Assembly: GCA_021904315.1 (NCBI GenBank)
Contig: CM038925.1
Span: 9,736,501 to 9,800,500 of the forward strand
DNA: 64,000 nucleotides
Source of the DNA: Sphagnum magellanicum
Taxonomy: Eukaryota > Streptophyta > Sphagnopsida > Sphagnales > Sphagnaceae
Direction: 5' to 3'
A program made the position numbers and the translations under genes. The notes beneath the pieces were generated by a model, which worked only from the letters and a program-made list of their open reading frames with translations, ran no database searches and had not been told where the DNA came from. Positions 48,933 to 61,069 of this stretch are shown here, in pieces. Each line of letters starts with the position of its first letter. Positions within the stretch are counted from its first letter, which is position 1.

Positions 48933-49244
48933 TAAGGACCAAGAGGGAGGTTGTTCTAAGAACAAGGGCCCTGGGTGAGCTAGGAGCTGAGCATTGGATC
49001 TGAATTCCTCCTTTTGAGGTCCTTACACAAAGAAAAAGAATTGGTAGTAGTTTTCATAGCAAATGGACTCCTGCAATTTCATTCAAGAGGAGTGAGGGAA
49101 CCTTACGCATAAGGCCCCATGACCTGCCCCAACATTGCACAAAACCTCCTTAAGAAATCAAGTTGAAAAAGTGGAGATATCTCCATTTTAACTCCTTCCA
49201 AGTTCTAATTCCTACTACAAGTATGCGATCAATGCAATGACTTA

Positions 49245-49457
49245 TGGTGCATTCACACTTGATGTTAAGTCAGTGTTAAATGAAAATCTAGGTGGCAAGC
49301 TAGGTGGCACCCAATGTTAAAGGGATGATAGTTTAATTTTAAGTGAATGTTAACTCAACATAAAATGTTCATCGTAAGTAGGTGTAAGTCCTAAATGACT
49401 AGCATGGTGTTAGGGGATTCAACACTAGAGTACCTAACATCAAGTGTGAGTGCACCT
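49245..49457. mobile_element. Tourist-like (PIF/Harbinger) MITE, 213 bp
   Basis: The terminal inverted repeats are GGTGCATTCACACTTGATGT at 49246 and the complement of GGTGCACTCACACTTGATGT ending 49456, extended inward by TTA(A/G)GT. The TTA target duplication (49242-49244 and 49458-49460) is the PIF/Harbinger signature. Internally there is a short tandem GCTAGGTGGCA pair. Confidence 0.9.
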
Positions 49458-49640
49458 TTACTTCTATTTGATGAATATCCTTTAAAGATTGTGGAACTTG
49501 TAATATTATTTTAGATTCGTAGTACATAATTTGTCCTCACCCAAAGCTATTTTGCAACTTTCCTCACATGCATACTAGCACTTTCATGTTGGTCCAACTT
49601 CCAGGATTTTTTGCAAATGATTTTGATCACTATAAGCAGC

Positions 49641-49756
49641 ACATGATGTGGTCCACGACAAAACTTAGTATAGTATGAAGTTATTAATAAACCTTGCCAC
49701 ATGATGTGGTCCACGACAAAACTTAGTCTAGTGTGAATTTATTAATAAACCTTTCC
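49641..49756 (+). repeat. Recent 58-bp tandem duplication
   Basis: Two adjacent copies beginning ACATGATGTGGTCCACGACA at 49641 and 49699, differing at only a few bases and each ending near TTATTAATAAACCTT. Confidence 0.9.
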
Positions 49757-50529
49757 AAAATAGCCATGAGATTTAGAAAATCCCAAAAGGGGAAGAGCAA
49801 ACAACCCTTTACCAAGAAAGAAAAAACAAGATAACAAGCCCCACATGGATCCAATAGAGGGAACACGAACTGGCATCAAAGTCATTTAAAAGAAACATGA
49901 AAGCAAAGTCATCGAGATAAAAGGTAAGGTAAATTGAGTGAAACAATGAGTGATCAAAGAGAACACAAGTAAAAAAAGCTTGATTGTTTTTGAGGAAGTG
50001 AGCAAAGAGGCCATCAAACATTATTACAATGTATGATTTTTTTATTGAGTTTTTTAATCCAAAAATATCTAAAATGAGAGGCATCAAAATGACCACCCGG
50101 TCAATTTGAACAAGTTGATTTGGACTAGTCAATATGATTGGATAATCAATTTCAACCTTATTATTTTGATTAAAAGAGTGACTAACTATTTGATTGGTAA
50201 ATCGTGGACTATTTGATTGGGTCAAAGTTATACTTAAATTTAAGTCGTTATTATTATTATTATTTTAAAAATTAAAAAATAAGTATGTAGGTTGAAAATA
50301 AACATTTAAATAGATGTTAACTTAACTTAGGCTACCTAATCTAACCAAATCTCACCAAACTACCTTAGTTTAACATACTTACTTTAGCTCTTTAAATATG
50401 CACATAGGTTGCAAGTATAAAGAATTGATTCTCACTTTCACAATGATAAACTAAAGTCCTTATTAATGGACTACACCATCAAAGGTGTTTGACTTTTGTC
50501 AAGTTTTTTTATTTCACACGTTTATTTCA

Positions 50530-51140
50530 CATCACTAAACATAACAGTTAAACTTAAACAACATTTAGCGGTTAAACTTAATGATTAAACCTTGGTTAAC
50601 CATAGTGATTAAATTTAATGCTTAACACATTGATTAAACCTAATGGCTAAATTTCATACCTAAATTTTGGTTAAACCTAATAGTTAAATGTAATGATTAA
50701 ATATAATGACGAAACCTTGACTAAACATAGTAGCTACATTTAATGGTTAAATTTAGTAGTTAAACATAATAATTAAACCTTGGCTAAGCATAATGATTAA
50801 TCTAACATTAAACCAAATGTAAAAACACAATGGTTAAATTTAGTGGTTAAACATAGTGAAGTCCTAAACTTATACTATACCTAGAGATTATACCTAATGG
50901 TTAAACTTATGCTAAATTTAATGACCAAATCTAATGACTCAAGTTAAACTAAACTTAATTGTCAAATCTATTAACTAAACCTAATGGCCAAATCTAATGG
51001 CTCAACTTAAGCTAAATCGTATGGCTAAACTTAATAGTTAAACATAATGACTACACTTTAATGTTTAAACTTCATGGTGAAAATTTGGGTAAACTTAGTG
51101 ATTAAATTTAATGATTACACTTAGTAATTAAACTTAGGTA
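50530..51140 (+). repeat. Degenerate TAATGGTTAAAC array
   Basis: About 25 diverged units of TAATGGTTAAACTTA, TAGTGGTTAAACATA and TAATGGCTAAATCTA type. It resembles the ATGGTTAAA interior of CACTA D, but no CACTA ends are seen here. It runs into a GGTAGGTAAGTAA-type tract at 51120-51250. Confidence 0.75.
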
Positions 51141-51255
51141 AGTAAGTGGGTGGGTAGGTAGGTAAAAAATGTGTAAATAAAGGGGTAAATAAATAGGTAA
51201 GTGGTACGAAGGTGAACATATATAAATAAATAGGTAGGTAGATAAGTAAGTCCTT
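51141..51255 (+). repeat. GGTAGGTAAG/TAAATAAATAGG microsatellite-like tract
   Basis: GTAAGTGGGTGGGTAGGTAGG, then AAATAAATAGGTAAGTGG and AGGTAGGTAGATAAGTAAG. The 62-codon minus-strand frame across it is a translation of the repeat. Confidence 0.7.
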
Positions 51256-52690
51256 TGAAACAAAATAAACAAATTGGTTCATTGATCTATGATTACACCC
51301 CCACTTCACCTTTCACCATTCACTTCAATGGTGATTGTAACACATTTATATGTTGATCTCAAAACCCACTTAACCTAGAGTTCACTAAAACTTAAAATCC
51401 TTATCATAGTGAAAAAGAAATCCCAATATATTTTACCAAATGTTTTTTTTGAAATTTAATAAGAATAGAATAATTTTTGGTCACTCTCCACCACCTATCC
51501 ATGGATTTGCACACAAAAAAAAAGTTTTTTAGGATTGATCTCCTAGTTCCAAAGGCAATCTAATCAGATCATATTATTTCAAAAAAATGAACTTGGATCC
51601 AATTGGTAAATAATTTAGCCAATGTTTTATAAACACTTCTAAAAAGTTTAATGGGCTTCCAATTCTTAAGTTGGAAATGATCTCACAATTTGGGATTGCA
51701 AACTAAAAGTTGAATGAAAACACTCTAAGGGTGAACCACTTTTGACCCAAAAAAATGATGTATAACAAATATTGTAAAAACAATAAATTGAAATCTTTGA
51801 TGGCATCCTTTGGTTATCCTAAACAAAAGCAAAACATTTAAAAATTTGCATGACAACATTTTGGAATTCAAAGTTCATTTTGAGTCAAAATTAATTTTGA
51901 TTCAATGATTAGATGAAGAGGATTGGATAAAATCAATGTACAAAAAATATATAACTTACATTTTTATAATAGTCATAAGGCTTCATGTTTGTGATTCATG
52001 AAACATTACTAAACAAAAGAAAAATGAAAAATAATGTAATGCCCAACTATAAAATCTCCTCTTTTTTCATATGGTAGTGGTTTTTTTCCCTTAAAAAAAT
52101 ATATTATTACACATTTGTTGCTAAAAATGCCAATAAAAACATTTTTTGAATGAATTTTCATCAAAAAACTTTAAACTTCAAATGGTCGTAGATCTAATAT
52201 GTATATCAATATCAATCATTATAAGAAAATTCACCCAAAAATTTGACCCACAACCTTAATTTTAAAGTATATATGTATTTTTTCAAACTTTGTGATAGGT
52301 ATTATTTTGTCACAAATATATGAACCATATACATTTTAAATTTTAAATTTTTTTTGTATTTTAAAAATAATTGACTTAGAGATTAAGTCTAAAATTAATC
52401 AAATATTATACTTAAAACAAATATAACAATCCAAGATGTGATGTCCATATCTTACCCAACAAATTAATTGCAAAAATAATTATTTGTGACTACAATTCTT
52501 GGAGGCTTTAATGTGCTTTCACCTAGTCCATCCATCCACAACTAATTCTTTGATGAACAATTTTTTATGGCCCCTTTTTTGATAATTGAAAAAATTATTC
52601 TTGAACATGCATCTCTGAACATATGTTAACGTGCAACCAATTATTTGAACTCCTATTTAGGTTTCTTTGAAAGACCTTTATGAGACATTC
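51256..52690. other. No gene recognised
   Basis: AT-rich DNA with no supportable coding or structured repeat. Confidence 0.45.
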
Positions 52691-52699
52691 TTGTGAGTT

Positions 52700-53260
52700 T
52701 CAAAGATTAGCTTTCACTTTTGCCATGTTCAGATATGATTATAATTGAACCTTTATTGTAAAAACAATCCAAGAATGTTTTTTTAATGAAGGTGCATCTC
52801 TTTTTATTTTTATTTTCAAAAACCTCAAATTCTTTGCCATGATTCGTTCAATGGTTAGTTCCAACCAATTCACCCAACCATCTAATGAAGTTGGCTCTTT
52901 GCCCAATTCTATCTAAGGAACAATTGGATCTATCTTAAGTTTTTCATTTTCTAATAAGGTTACATCAAAGTGCCATAGTTTAGGATTTACATTAAGAAAC
53001 GAAGGTCGAATCTAAATAAAAATTAACAAATGATCCAAGATCTTGGCAAGTGAAGTTGAAATTCTAATTATACCTCCCTTTTCCTCTAACTTGATTAACA
53101 TGTAAAATTTGCCAACCTATAAACTAACGAATTGTTCCCTTTCATGGCAATTATCATACATGAAAGCTTTAGCAAATAGTTTGTTGAAGTTATTTAGAAG
53201 CCATGCACCACTTAGGCCCCATCCAAAGTTCAGCCAATGCCACACAATTGGGCAAAAAAT
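52700..53260 (-). pseudogene. Unidentified decayed coding sequence
   Basis: The minus strand has a long protein-like reading with few stops: LIKLEEKGGIIRISTSLAKI then LDHLLIFI-stop (about 53030-53100), NPKLWHFDVTLLENEKLKID (about 52935-52990), LGKEPTSLDGWVNWLELTIE (about 52845-52905) and a basic end. The balanced composition, unlike the low-complexity frames elsewhere, suggests a dead exon. It is in the same orientation as the remnant at 55200-55930. The family is unknown. Confidence 0.45.
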
Positions 53261-54553
53261 AAATAAAACGAGCCAATAACATTACTTTAGAAAAAAATGG
53301 CATGTCTTTTTGTCCAAAAAACATTTTTTCATATGAATGAATTTTTGAATTTTTTTCACAAATTGTTATTAAAAATGCGTATAATTGTTTAGGTAGATGT
53401 GATTTTTAAATAATAATAATAATAAATATGAAAATCTCAAAATAAATCAATTCCTTGTAAATTTTAATTTTCATCTTTAAAAATGATAACAATTTCAAAT
53501 CATAACCAAGATTTTTATTTTTTTTTATTTTTACATTTTCTTGTATAAAAAACTACAACTCTTCTTAAAACATCATGTACATTATACCCCATTTATATGT
53601 GGTAAAGGATTTTTGAAGTTTTAAAATTTTGGAAAGTTCTTTGAATTTTTTAAGTTTTAAATTTCACATATTTTTGGGTGTGAATGGTTTTTGAATGTGG
53701 TTAATAGGTTTTTTTTTTTGGTTTCCCCCAGTTTTATTATATGAGTCCTTTTGATAGTCCTTTGCAAAATTGATTTAATCTAATGTAACAGGTGTTCATT
53801 TTCAAAGGTCCTAAATTGAAATTTAAACTTAAAATTTTATCAAATGGATTTTTGGTTTGAATTCCTTAACATTCATATGAATGAATAAGGACCAACTTGC
53901 CATGGTTGCCATGGTTTTAATGGTAAAACATAAATAATTCTTCAATCTTGACTATTTTTAAGGCCCATCTAACAACCTTTTCGGGTCGTTTTATTGTGAT
54001 TGCACCCAATTGCTTCACACCATCACATGAACTTTTGTCTAATTGAATCCCAATTATCAACCTTTGGGTAGGATAAACATTTATCATTACCACAAACCTT
54101 TTATTCAAAAATAAAATAAAAATGTACAACATCCAACCTTCCAAAATGATGCCATGGTTCAAAATAAATCAAGCAAGTTTAAATGGAACAAATATTGATG
54201 TGCTTGCAACCCAAATTGCAACCTTTGAATTGGATTGCTGGGTTCCAAAGTGCAAGAGGGTAAAAACATAGTCAAAGGAGCCACCCAAGTGAATGGACAC
54301 TCCTTAAAATTGCATTTTTATATGTTTGAAAGATAAAAAATGAAGCATAATAGTTTGGATTGTCATAATGTTTTTGGAATATTTTTCATTAATTGTAAAG
54401 TTTACATGCTCAAAGTTTGACACAAATAAAAAATGTTTTGCATGTTCAAAGCATTCAAACCTTGAAAGTGGACAATCCTTTAAAATTTTATTTTATTTTT
54501 ACCAAATGTGCACCATTCCTTTTAAAAATTGGAGAGGATTTTAACATTGAAGA

Positions 54554-54903
54554 TTAGAAAAGGCAAAAAGACTTGAACTAATGAAAATTATTTTTATAAC
54601 CCATTTGAACACATTTGGTTCAAAAGCGTTTTTGACCCTAAAAATTATGGATTTTGAAAATGTGCAATCAACAAAAGCTATTCATGTTTATGTGATAAAA
54701 GGCATGAATGCATAATATACATTATAAAAATCAAATTATAGTCAAATTGTATTTATATTTTAAATGTAGTGTTAAATGGCGTACCCAAAATACAAAATTT
54801 AAAGTTATAAATTAACACAAAAATGACACGTGTCATGTGCAATCCTTGAAAAATGACTTTTACCTTGGCATTCTTGGCTCCTTTGACCATGTTTTCACCC
54901 AAG
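54554..54903 (+). repeat. Dispersed ~350-bp repeat copy 2 (partner at 29996)
   Basis: Full-length match to 29996-30352 in the same orientation, about 80% alike by eye. The similarity stops after TTTTCACCCA. No terminal repeats were recognised. Confidence 0.85.
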
Positions 54904-55199
54904 ACCATTTTTCAATCTCTTCCCCATGTTTCACACAATTCGAAACCTTTAAGTGGTGTTATTGTAGTAACACCCATTGTGGTAAACATTCAAGAGCTTA
55001 GATCCACACCTTAATTTTTCTTTACTTGGAAGTTCTTCAACTCTTCCCAAGACCTCTCACATCGAAAGTGACAACTACAAAGGCTTGATTATTCATGAGG
55101 GCTTGTCAACTAGGTTGTTGTAAAGTAATCAATCCCCTTATTAAAGTTTAATTAGCTTATTGTGCCTCTAAGTCTTTTGAATCCAATTCGTTCAACATT

Positions 55200-55930
55200 T
55201 TGTCATTTTGAAGTGAAGTGCACTTTGACGATTGCCATGCCATTAGCTAGGAGTTAGTTGCCTCCTTGCCAAGCCAAACTAATAACACTTTATAAATGGG
55301 CCTTGCATGAAACAAACAATTATCCAATGGAAACATCTAGTCCCATTTGAACAACCTAAAATTAGCCTTCTTTTGAAAACCCAACAACATTTTGATCTTT
55401 GGAAAAAATGCTAAAATTGTGCATTTTTTATTTGGCCCTAACCAAGTCTTCATGCTACTTCCATTCCCACTTGACCAAATACCATTATTCTCAAGTAGGT
55501 TGTCATTTCAACATTTAAAATCCAATCTTCATCACAATGTAAATTAGGACAATATTTCAAACCAAATCAACTGACCATGCCTCCTCTGGTTGATTAGAAA
55601 TGATCACATATAGTAAGAAACCAACTTTCTTGTCCATGCACTTAATGAGATTGATTGAAAAACCTTCATTACACTCTTGAAACAAAATTGGTCAAATTTT
55701 CACTTGCAAGTTTAATCCTTTAGGTATTTCTTTATAGCTAAAAATGTCAAAAAAGGACCTATTCAAGACCAATGACTCCAAAGCCTCTTTCTCCTTAAAG
55801 CAAAGAGGTGGTGGATTCGTGACTTGATTTGCACCCACAACTATTACTACTAAGTTCCTTGCCACAATTTATGCTAAAACTTTAATGGGCTTAAACTTGT
55901 GTTTGCATTTTTTGCCTTGCATTTTCCACT
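55200..55930 (-). pseudogene. Unidentified decayed coding sequence
   Basis: On the minus strand, an almost unbroken reading runs VVIVVGANQVTNPPPLCFKE, KEALESLVLNRSFFDIFSYK, EIPKGLNLQVKI-stop, then ECNEGFSINLIKCMDKKVGF and LLYVIISNQPEEAWSVDLV (about 55570-55860). It is preceded by a basic KKCKHKFKPIKVLA stretch. After a shift comes YCPNLHCDEDWILNVEMTTY (about 55490-55560). It is gene-like but not recognised. Together with 52700-53260 it may be one dead gene interrupted by repeat sequence. Confidence 0.45.
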
Positions 55931-56139
55931 AATTTGTGAAGGTACACTTGCACACTTCATTTGTTAACACTAATTTTCTCATGCAAGGCTTTTTTGAAAC
56001 AACTTTTTTAGATGAAGTTAGTGCAACAAAAAAACTTACACAACAAACCTTAGACAAGCATATGAACACAAGCATGTTATGGCTGAACTTGAAGAAACTT
56101 TCACAATCAGGTTTGAAACCAAAAAAAATCTAGTCAAAG

Positions 56140-57127
56140 GTTTCTAAAAGCTTGAAGCATCATTGTTTTTCTTTTCTTCAATTGCTTTGATGATTCCATC
56201 CCTTTTGATCATTTAAACCTTAATGTGTAGCTCAAGAATTTTCACTAGGAAATCAATCGTTCATGCCCTTCACATTCTTCTAACCAAGATCTGTGCATAT
56301 GAGAAGTGCAAGGTACAAGAACTTCAAATTGGCCAAGATTTTTTGGATGCGTTCCATGAGTAAGAAGCTTTGTGAAATTAAATTAGGTTATACAATTGTT
56401 AACTTTGACAACAAATTCAAATTCACCATATCCAAATTAAACAAATAATTGAAAACCTATCCAACATTGAAGAAGACAAGAAACCTTTTTCACAAATTAA
56501 TTAGGAAGTGAGAGCATTCCACTAATGGTTTCTAGCACTAGGGAGCAAGATTCAAAGTTTGAACCACAAGCCAATCATATTGGAAATATGGACCACAACC
56601 AAGTCTCTTTCTCTTCCCTTTTTGAATCAGCTTTCAAACCTAAATTTAGAAATTAAATTTGTTTAGGAATTAGGTGTTAGATGAACAACTTTCCATTTAA
56701 GATATTGGAGCAAGTGAGAAGCCATTTCCAAGCCTCAATTAATTACAGCTAAGATTAATATGATGATATGAAAGTTTAAGGTGACCTAATCCTTTTGTTA
56801 GTTCTCCCTAGAGGGAAGGGATTTCACATTGTGTTAGGGTGCAATTTCTGCTTGAACATGGAACCAATTTGTGGTTGATACCTAGGGCTTAATTGTAGGT
56901 TCTAGGCTGATATTTTGAAATTGGTGGGATGTAACACTTGCATGCATATTGGTCTATGAGTGGGCATTTTGGTTTTCAAAACGCCCTGCCCTTTGCTGAG
57001 GAGAAATCTCTGGATAAGGTCCACTCAGGATCAGCCTTTTTATTTTGTGCAAGGTTATGCATTGTTGTGAAGTTTTGGATTTTTTTTCTAGGTCACAAAT
57101 TCAATTTTTAAAAAAATGAAAAGATCA
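56140..57127. other. No gene recognised
   Basis: Mixed AT-rich DNA. A few peptide-like stretches occur, but nothing is long enough to call. Confidence 0.4.
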
Positions 57128-57324
57128 CCACATTCCATCTATACACGGTTCAAGTTGGTGGTGAAAAAAATAAAAATGATGTTTAAATTTTTTCTTTTCA
57201 TATTTTGTTAATAGCTATATCTTGCCACATTTCGTCTATACACAGTTCAAGTTGGTGGTGAAAAAAATAAAAATGATGTTTAAATTTCTTTTCTTTTCAT
57301 ATTTTGTTAATAACTATATCTTGC
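57128..57324 (+). repeat. ~97-bp tandem duplication
   Basis: Two adjacent copies beginning CCACATTCCATCTATACACG (57128) and CCACATTTCGTCTATACACA (57225), both containing GTTCAAGTTGGTGGTGAAAA and ending near AACTATATCTTGCC. Confidence 0.9.
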
Positions 57325-57395
57325 CAAACCAGCTTACAGATGGTCACCATCTCAACTACATGACAAAACTTGGAAAAAAAAAGAAAAAAGAAAAC

Positions 57396-57424
57396 AAAAC
57401 AAACAAACAAACAAACAAACAAAA
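57396..57424 (+). repeat. (AAAC)n microsatellite
   Basis: AACAAACAAACAAACAAAC run within an A-rich stretch. Frames across it are artefacts. Confidence 0.9.
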
Positions 57425-57910
57425 ACTTTGCTTCAGATACACTAGAAAACTCCTGCCAGTGCGTGAAGTAAAATATTAAAGATAACTCGTACACATGCAT
57501 ACAAATTCATGGATGTGCACAACACGTGAACAATGGCATTTTCAACACAGATACGCCATCTCTATTGAATAGTACAGACAGTGTATGGTTTGGTCATGTG
57601 CCCATTTGTTACCAATTGGGAAATTTTGTTAACAAGTGAGCCCATCAAAGTAATGGCTCTACACACTATGGCAAGTTCAAAGTTGGAACCAAAATAAGAA
57701 ATGTTCCATGAAGTTATGAACAAATTATGAACTCATCATACTTCTTCACACACTAACACCTGCTGAACAATCCTCCTGGAAGCTATTATCTAGAGTATTG
57801 CCAATGAGCTACTTTTAGTACTTTTGGCTAAAAGAGAACCTGAATCTCAGCGGTTTTTGTTTTCAATTTTTGTGATGTAGCCAAACTGGCAATCATTTCA
57901 CAAGAAGATT

Positions 57911-57927
57911 TAGCCAAAATTTGGCTA
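57911..57927. repeat. TAGCCAAATTTGGCTA-type palindrome
   Basis: TAGCCAAAATTTGGCTA with flanking AAGACCAGGTATGAA. Related copies lie at 32017 (followed by TAGACCAT), 42198 and 60320 (followed by CAGACTAGATATGAA), which suggests the edge of a small dispersed element. Confidence 0.5.
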
Positions 57928-57959
57928 AAGACCAGGTATGAAGTTAAAGAACTTTTACA

Positions 57960-58327
57960 CCACAGTGAACCAGCACCCGCCAGCACACCGTAAAAGATGA
58001 ATGGTAAGTGGTCAGAAAACAGTTTTCTGTTGGGTTCCAGTTTTCTAGCTAACTATGGTGGTTAGCTCAGTTGCTTTTTTTCCTACCTTCCTACTAACAA
58101 CCCACAAGCAGGTTGTTAGTAGGTAGGTAGTAAAGACAGCCCTTACCTATGTATAAACCATCTACTTACATAATAGTTACCTATTTTCCTACCTATCTGC
58201 CTATATATGAGACCTATTTCTTACAGAATTGGTTACCGAGGTGAAACCAAATATCAACTCAGTTGAGGTTGAGGTTCATCCACAGCATCTAGTGGATGGT
58301 GTGCTAGTGGGTGCTGGTTCACTGTGG
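57960..58327. mobile_element. MITE family 'CCACAGTGAACC', copy 2 (best preserved)
   Basis: The terminal inverted repeats are CCACAGTGAACCAGCACCC at 57960 and its near-perfect complement GGGTGCTGGTTCACTGTGG ending 58327. Inside are GCTAACTATGGTGGTTAGC and a strong hairpin: 58083-58102 pairs with 58111-58130 (CTACCTTCCTACTAACAACC against GGTTGTTAGTAGGTAGGTAG, one mismatch, 8-base loop). It is about 368 bp and non-coding. Target duplication unresolved. Confidence 0.88.
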
Positions 58328-58329
58328 CT

Positions 58330-60845
58330 GAGCTTTCAAGAATCCTTCACACATTTGTCTACATGCTAGAGCCCAATAGAGAAATATGGCAAATTTCCAA
58401 AAATATTGTGAAAATCTGGCTACTAAAATCCAAAAAACACATACTTTTAGCCCGAGTATATGTAAAAAATAGCCTGGCTAAATTTAACCAAAAAAACATT
58501 GTTATCCGATTGACACACACCAAATTAGGGTTGTAAGTCATTGCATATATAACACTTTTTTTGATTACCTATTTAGGTTCCAGATCTAGATTTTGATCAT
58601 GTAAGCAAGTACAGTACTATCAGATGGCAAGCTTGAAAATGTGCATAAGTTCTAACTTAGTTTAGAAGATGATGCAGAAGTGCTTCTGTAGAGTGAACTA
58701 TGCTTGTGCTCAATTTGTTTTTTTTTTCACTTGGGGGGGGTTGGGAGGGGAGGAGGAGTTTTGGATTTTGGTGTTCCCAATGTGTTCTCACCATGTTCTC
58801 ATAATGTTCTCAATTTGTTCACACAAGTTTTGCAAGCTTTCAATTTGTTCCCAAAGATATTCTCCATAGCACCACACTTTATCTATAATGTTTGTCCAAA
58901 GTTGAAATTTTATAACCTACATAGTTGGGCCAAAGGGAAGCACTTCTACAATATAAGTGCAAGCGTCTATTTGGTAGATTGCTCAATGCTTCAGAAATAT
59001 TTTGTGATTAGCCAATCAAATTGGCTCCTTGCCCTAATTTCTTTTTTTTGAGGAACTTAATTGATGTACCCACCCTAACAACTAATTAATAAAACTCACG
59101 ATATGTTTGTTTGACGTAAGTATTGATTGACTTCCTGGGAAACCAAATGATATTGTGGGATGGAACTTTGACAATGGGGCTGAAATGTAAGGTTTCTCAT
59201 GTTCCTTCACCCCACCCAACAACAACCAGCTTATTTTAGTTCTGCAACCGCTTGTTTATTGCCCCTCTCCAGCCAATGTGTTTTCTTCATCACCGAGTGG
59301 AGCCGACTAGTTGAGTTGAGCTGAGCCAACATACAAGCCAGCCCACACTTTGGACTCTGAGTAGAGACAAAGGCTTGCTTGCTGTCAGAGAGCAATTTTG
59401 TGGCAAAGTGGTTGTTTTCCAGTGCGTGTGCACAGACAGGCCTTTCTGGCTGTGATAACTTATGCTTAATGCTCAGCTCATCCTTCTTCTCCTTCTCTTC
59501 CATGGATGTTTCAATTTGCACAAGTATCAAGAAGGCAAGAGAATACCCTTCACATGAAAATTTCCCCTTCCTTCTCTAATCAGAGAGATCCAGAACACTA
59601 GTATAATATGTACTTTCCCCTAATGGAAAAGGGAAAAAAAAAAGAATTATGGAATCAAATCACCGACGTTAAATTCCAAAATACGTTCTTCTGGTTATTA
59701 GATATTTAATAACCAGACTAAGACTAGGGTAGAATCACTCATCCCCCCAATACATACCTATCATTCAACACTTTTCAATAAATTTTTTTTCTTTCATTAA
59801 CCAAATTGAACAATTTTTTGGGTGCCATTGGATGTGTAAACTAGAGTTTTACAAATGTTTTTTCACTTGTCACCAAGCACTGAACTCGCCCTACATCAAA
59901 CACCCCATGTCTTCTCCCAGTCCTTTATCAAATCGAGCAATTTTTGCAGCAATGGAAACACTATGCTAGATAAAAGGTTACAATTGTTCTTTAAGCTTTA
60001 GAAATAGAGGAACAATGTTTGAGGAATCGACAACCTCCTTTAAATTCTTAAGTGTTCGCTGATGGACCTATCTACCTTAGCTATGGATGAAGCAATATAT
60101 GGAATCTGAATTGTCCAAATGTTGAAGGTGCTGTTTCGAGGTTTCTAATTTCCCAGCCAGTGTCCAAGATTGAAGGGGTCCTCAATATTTCATTTTGGAA
60201 GGGACTGTCATTTTTTGGTTCCCTCAGGACTGATTTTTCTTCTTAAAAATTTCTCAATTTTTGGACAATTTTTTTCATTTTAAAAGGTTATTGGGGACAT
60301 TATTTTTTTGGTTGTCAAATAGCCAGATTTGGCTACAGACTAGATATGAAAGTAGGGGAAAAAAAGAAGTGAATCCTTCTATATTATTGGCTACCTACTG
60401 GAACTTATCGTAAAAAACTGGTCATTTGGAAACTTGTTTTTCAAAAATCTGGTGAATTTGGGACATTATTTTCCATGGAAAATCCTTTGTTTGGATCGAA
60501 ATCATATTTTTCAGGTCGAAACTTGACAGAATTTCGCCCCCCAAAAAAAAATAAAAAAATGCTTTCATGCGTAATTTATACATAAATTTGGCAAAGCCTT
60601 CTTATGGATGATTGCCACTTTGGCTAGTTCATACAATTGAAAAAAGAGACAATGATGAAGGGTAAAAAGTGCAAACAAAGGCTTCAATCTATTCTACTGT
60701 TTCCAGTTTCCACCCAATTGTTGCATCAAGCACATCTGCATTAAGAGTGGACGAGATAAGGCCCAACTGTTCAAATACAAACAGTACACAGACATAATAA
60801 ACTGTTCAATAAAAGTTTGAACTGCTGTTATGTATAGATTCACTA
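58330..60845. other. No confirmed gene; somewhat less AT-rich
   Basis: A minus-strand frame at 59231-59530 (99 codons, hydrophilic start MEEKEKKDELSIKHKLSQPE) is of more balanced composition than its surroundings but lacks motifs and support. A G-run with GGGAGGGGAGGAGG lies at 58734-58756. The TAGCCAGATTTGGCTA palindrome is at 60320. Confidence 0.35.
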
Positions 60846-60847
60846 TG

Positions 60848-61069
60848 CCTTGGGTGAACCAGCACCCATGTTGATAACATGGTAAAAACCCTAAAATTCA
60901 TTGAAATTCTTTCTAAATATTACAAATATCCCATGATGTGTAGGTTAAATCAAAGTCACTGAGTTTAATCAAATCTAAACATTTTTGGAGCTTAATATGG
61001 CTACTACTAAGAGGCCTCGCTTAAATAGGTCAAAAGACTAGACCAATGTAGATGCTGGCTCACCATGGC
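60848..61069. mobile_element. MITE family 'CCACAGTGAACC', copy 3 (short, diverged)
   Basis: The left end is CCTTGGGTGAACCAGCACCC near 60848. The right end is GATGCTGGCTCACCATGG near 61052-61069. The interior is shorter than in copies 1 and 2 and differs from them. All three copies are followed by C(T/C)GA on the right, so the true terminal repeat may extend a few bases further. Confidence 0.6.

Noticed and set aside
58704..59051. 115-codon plus-strand frame
   Set aside because: It crosses a G-run and has a low-complexity Phe/Gly start, with no motifs.
59231..59530. 99-codon minus-strand frame with charged N-terminus
   Set aside because: Composition is plausible, but there is no family resemblance and no supporting context; it is noted only in the regional entry.
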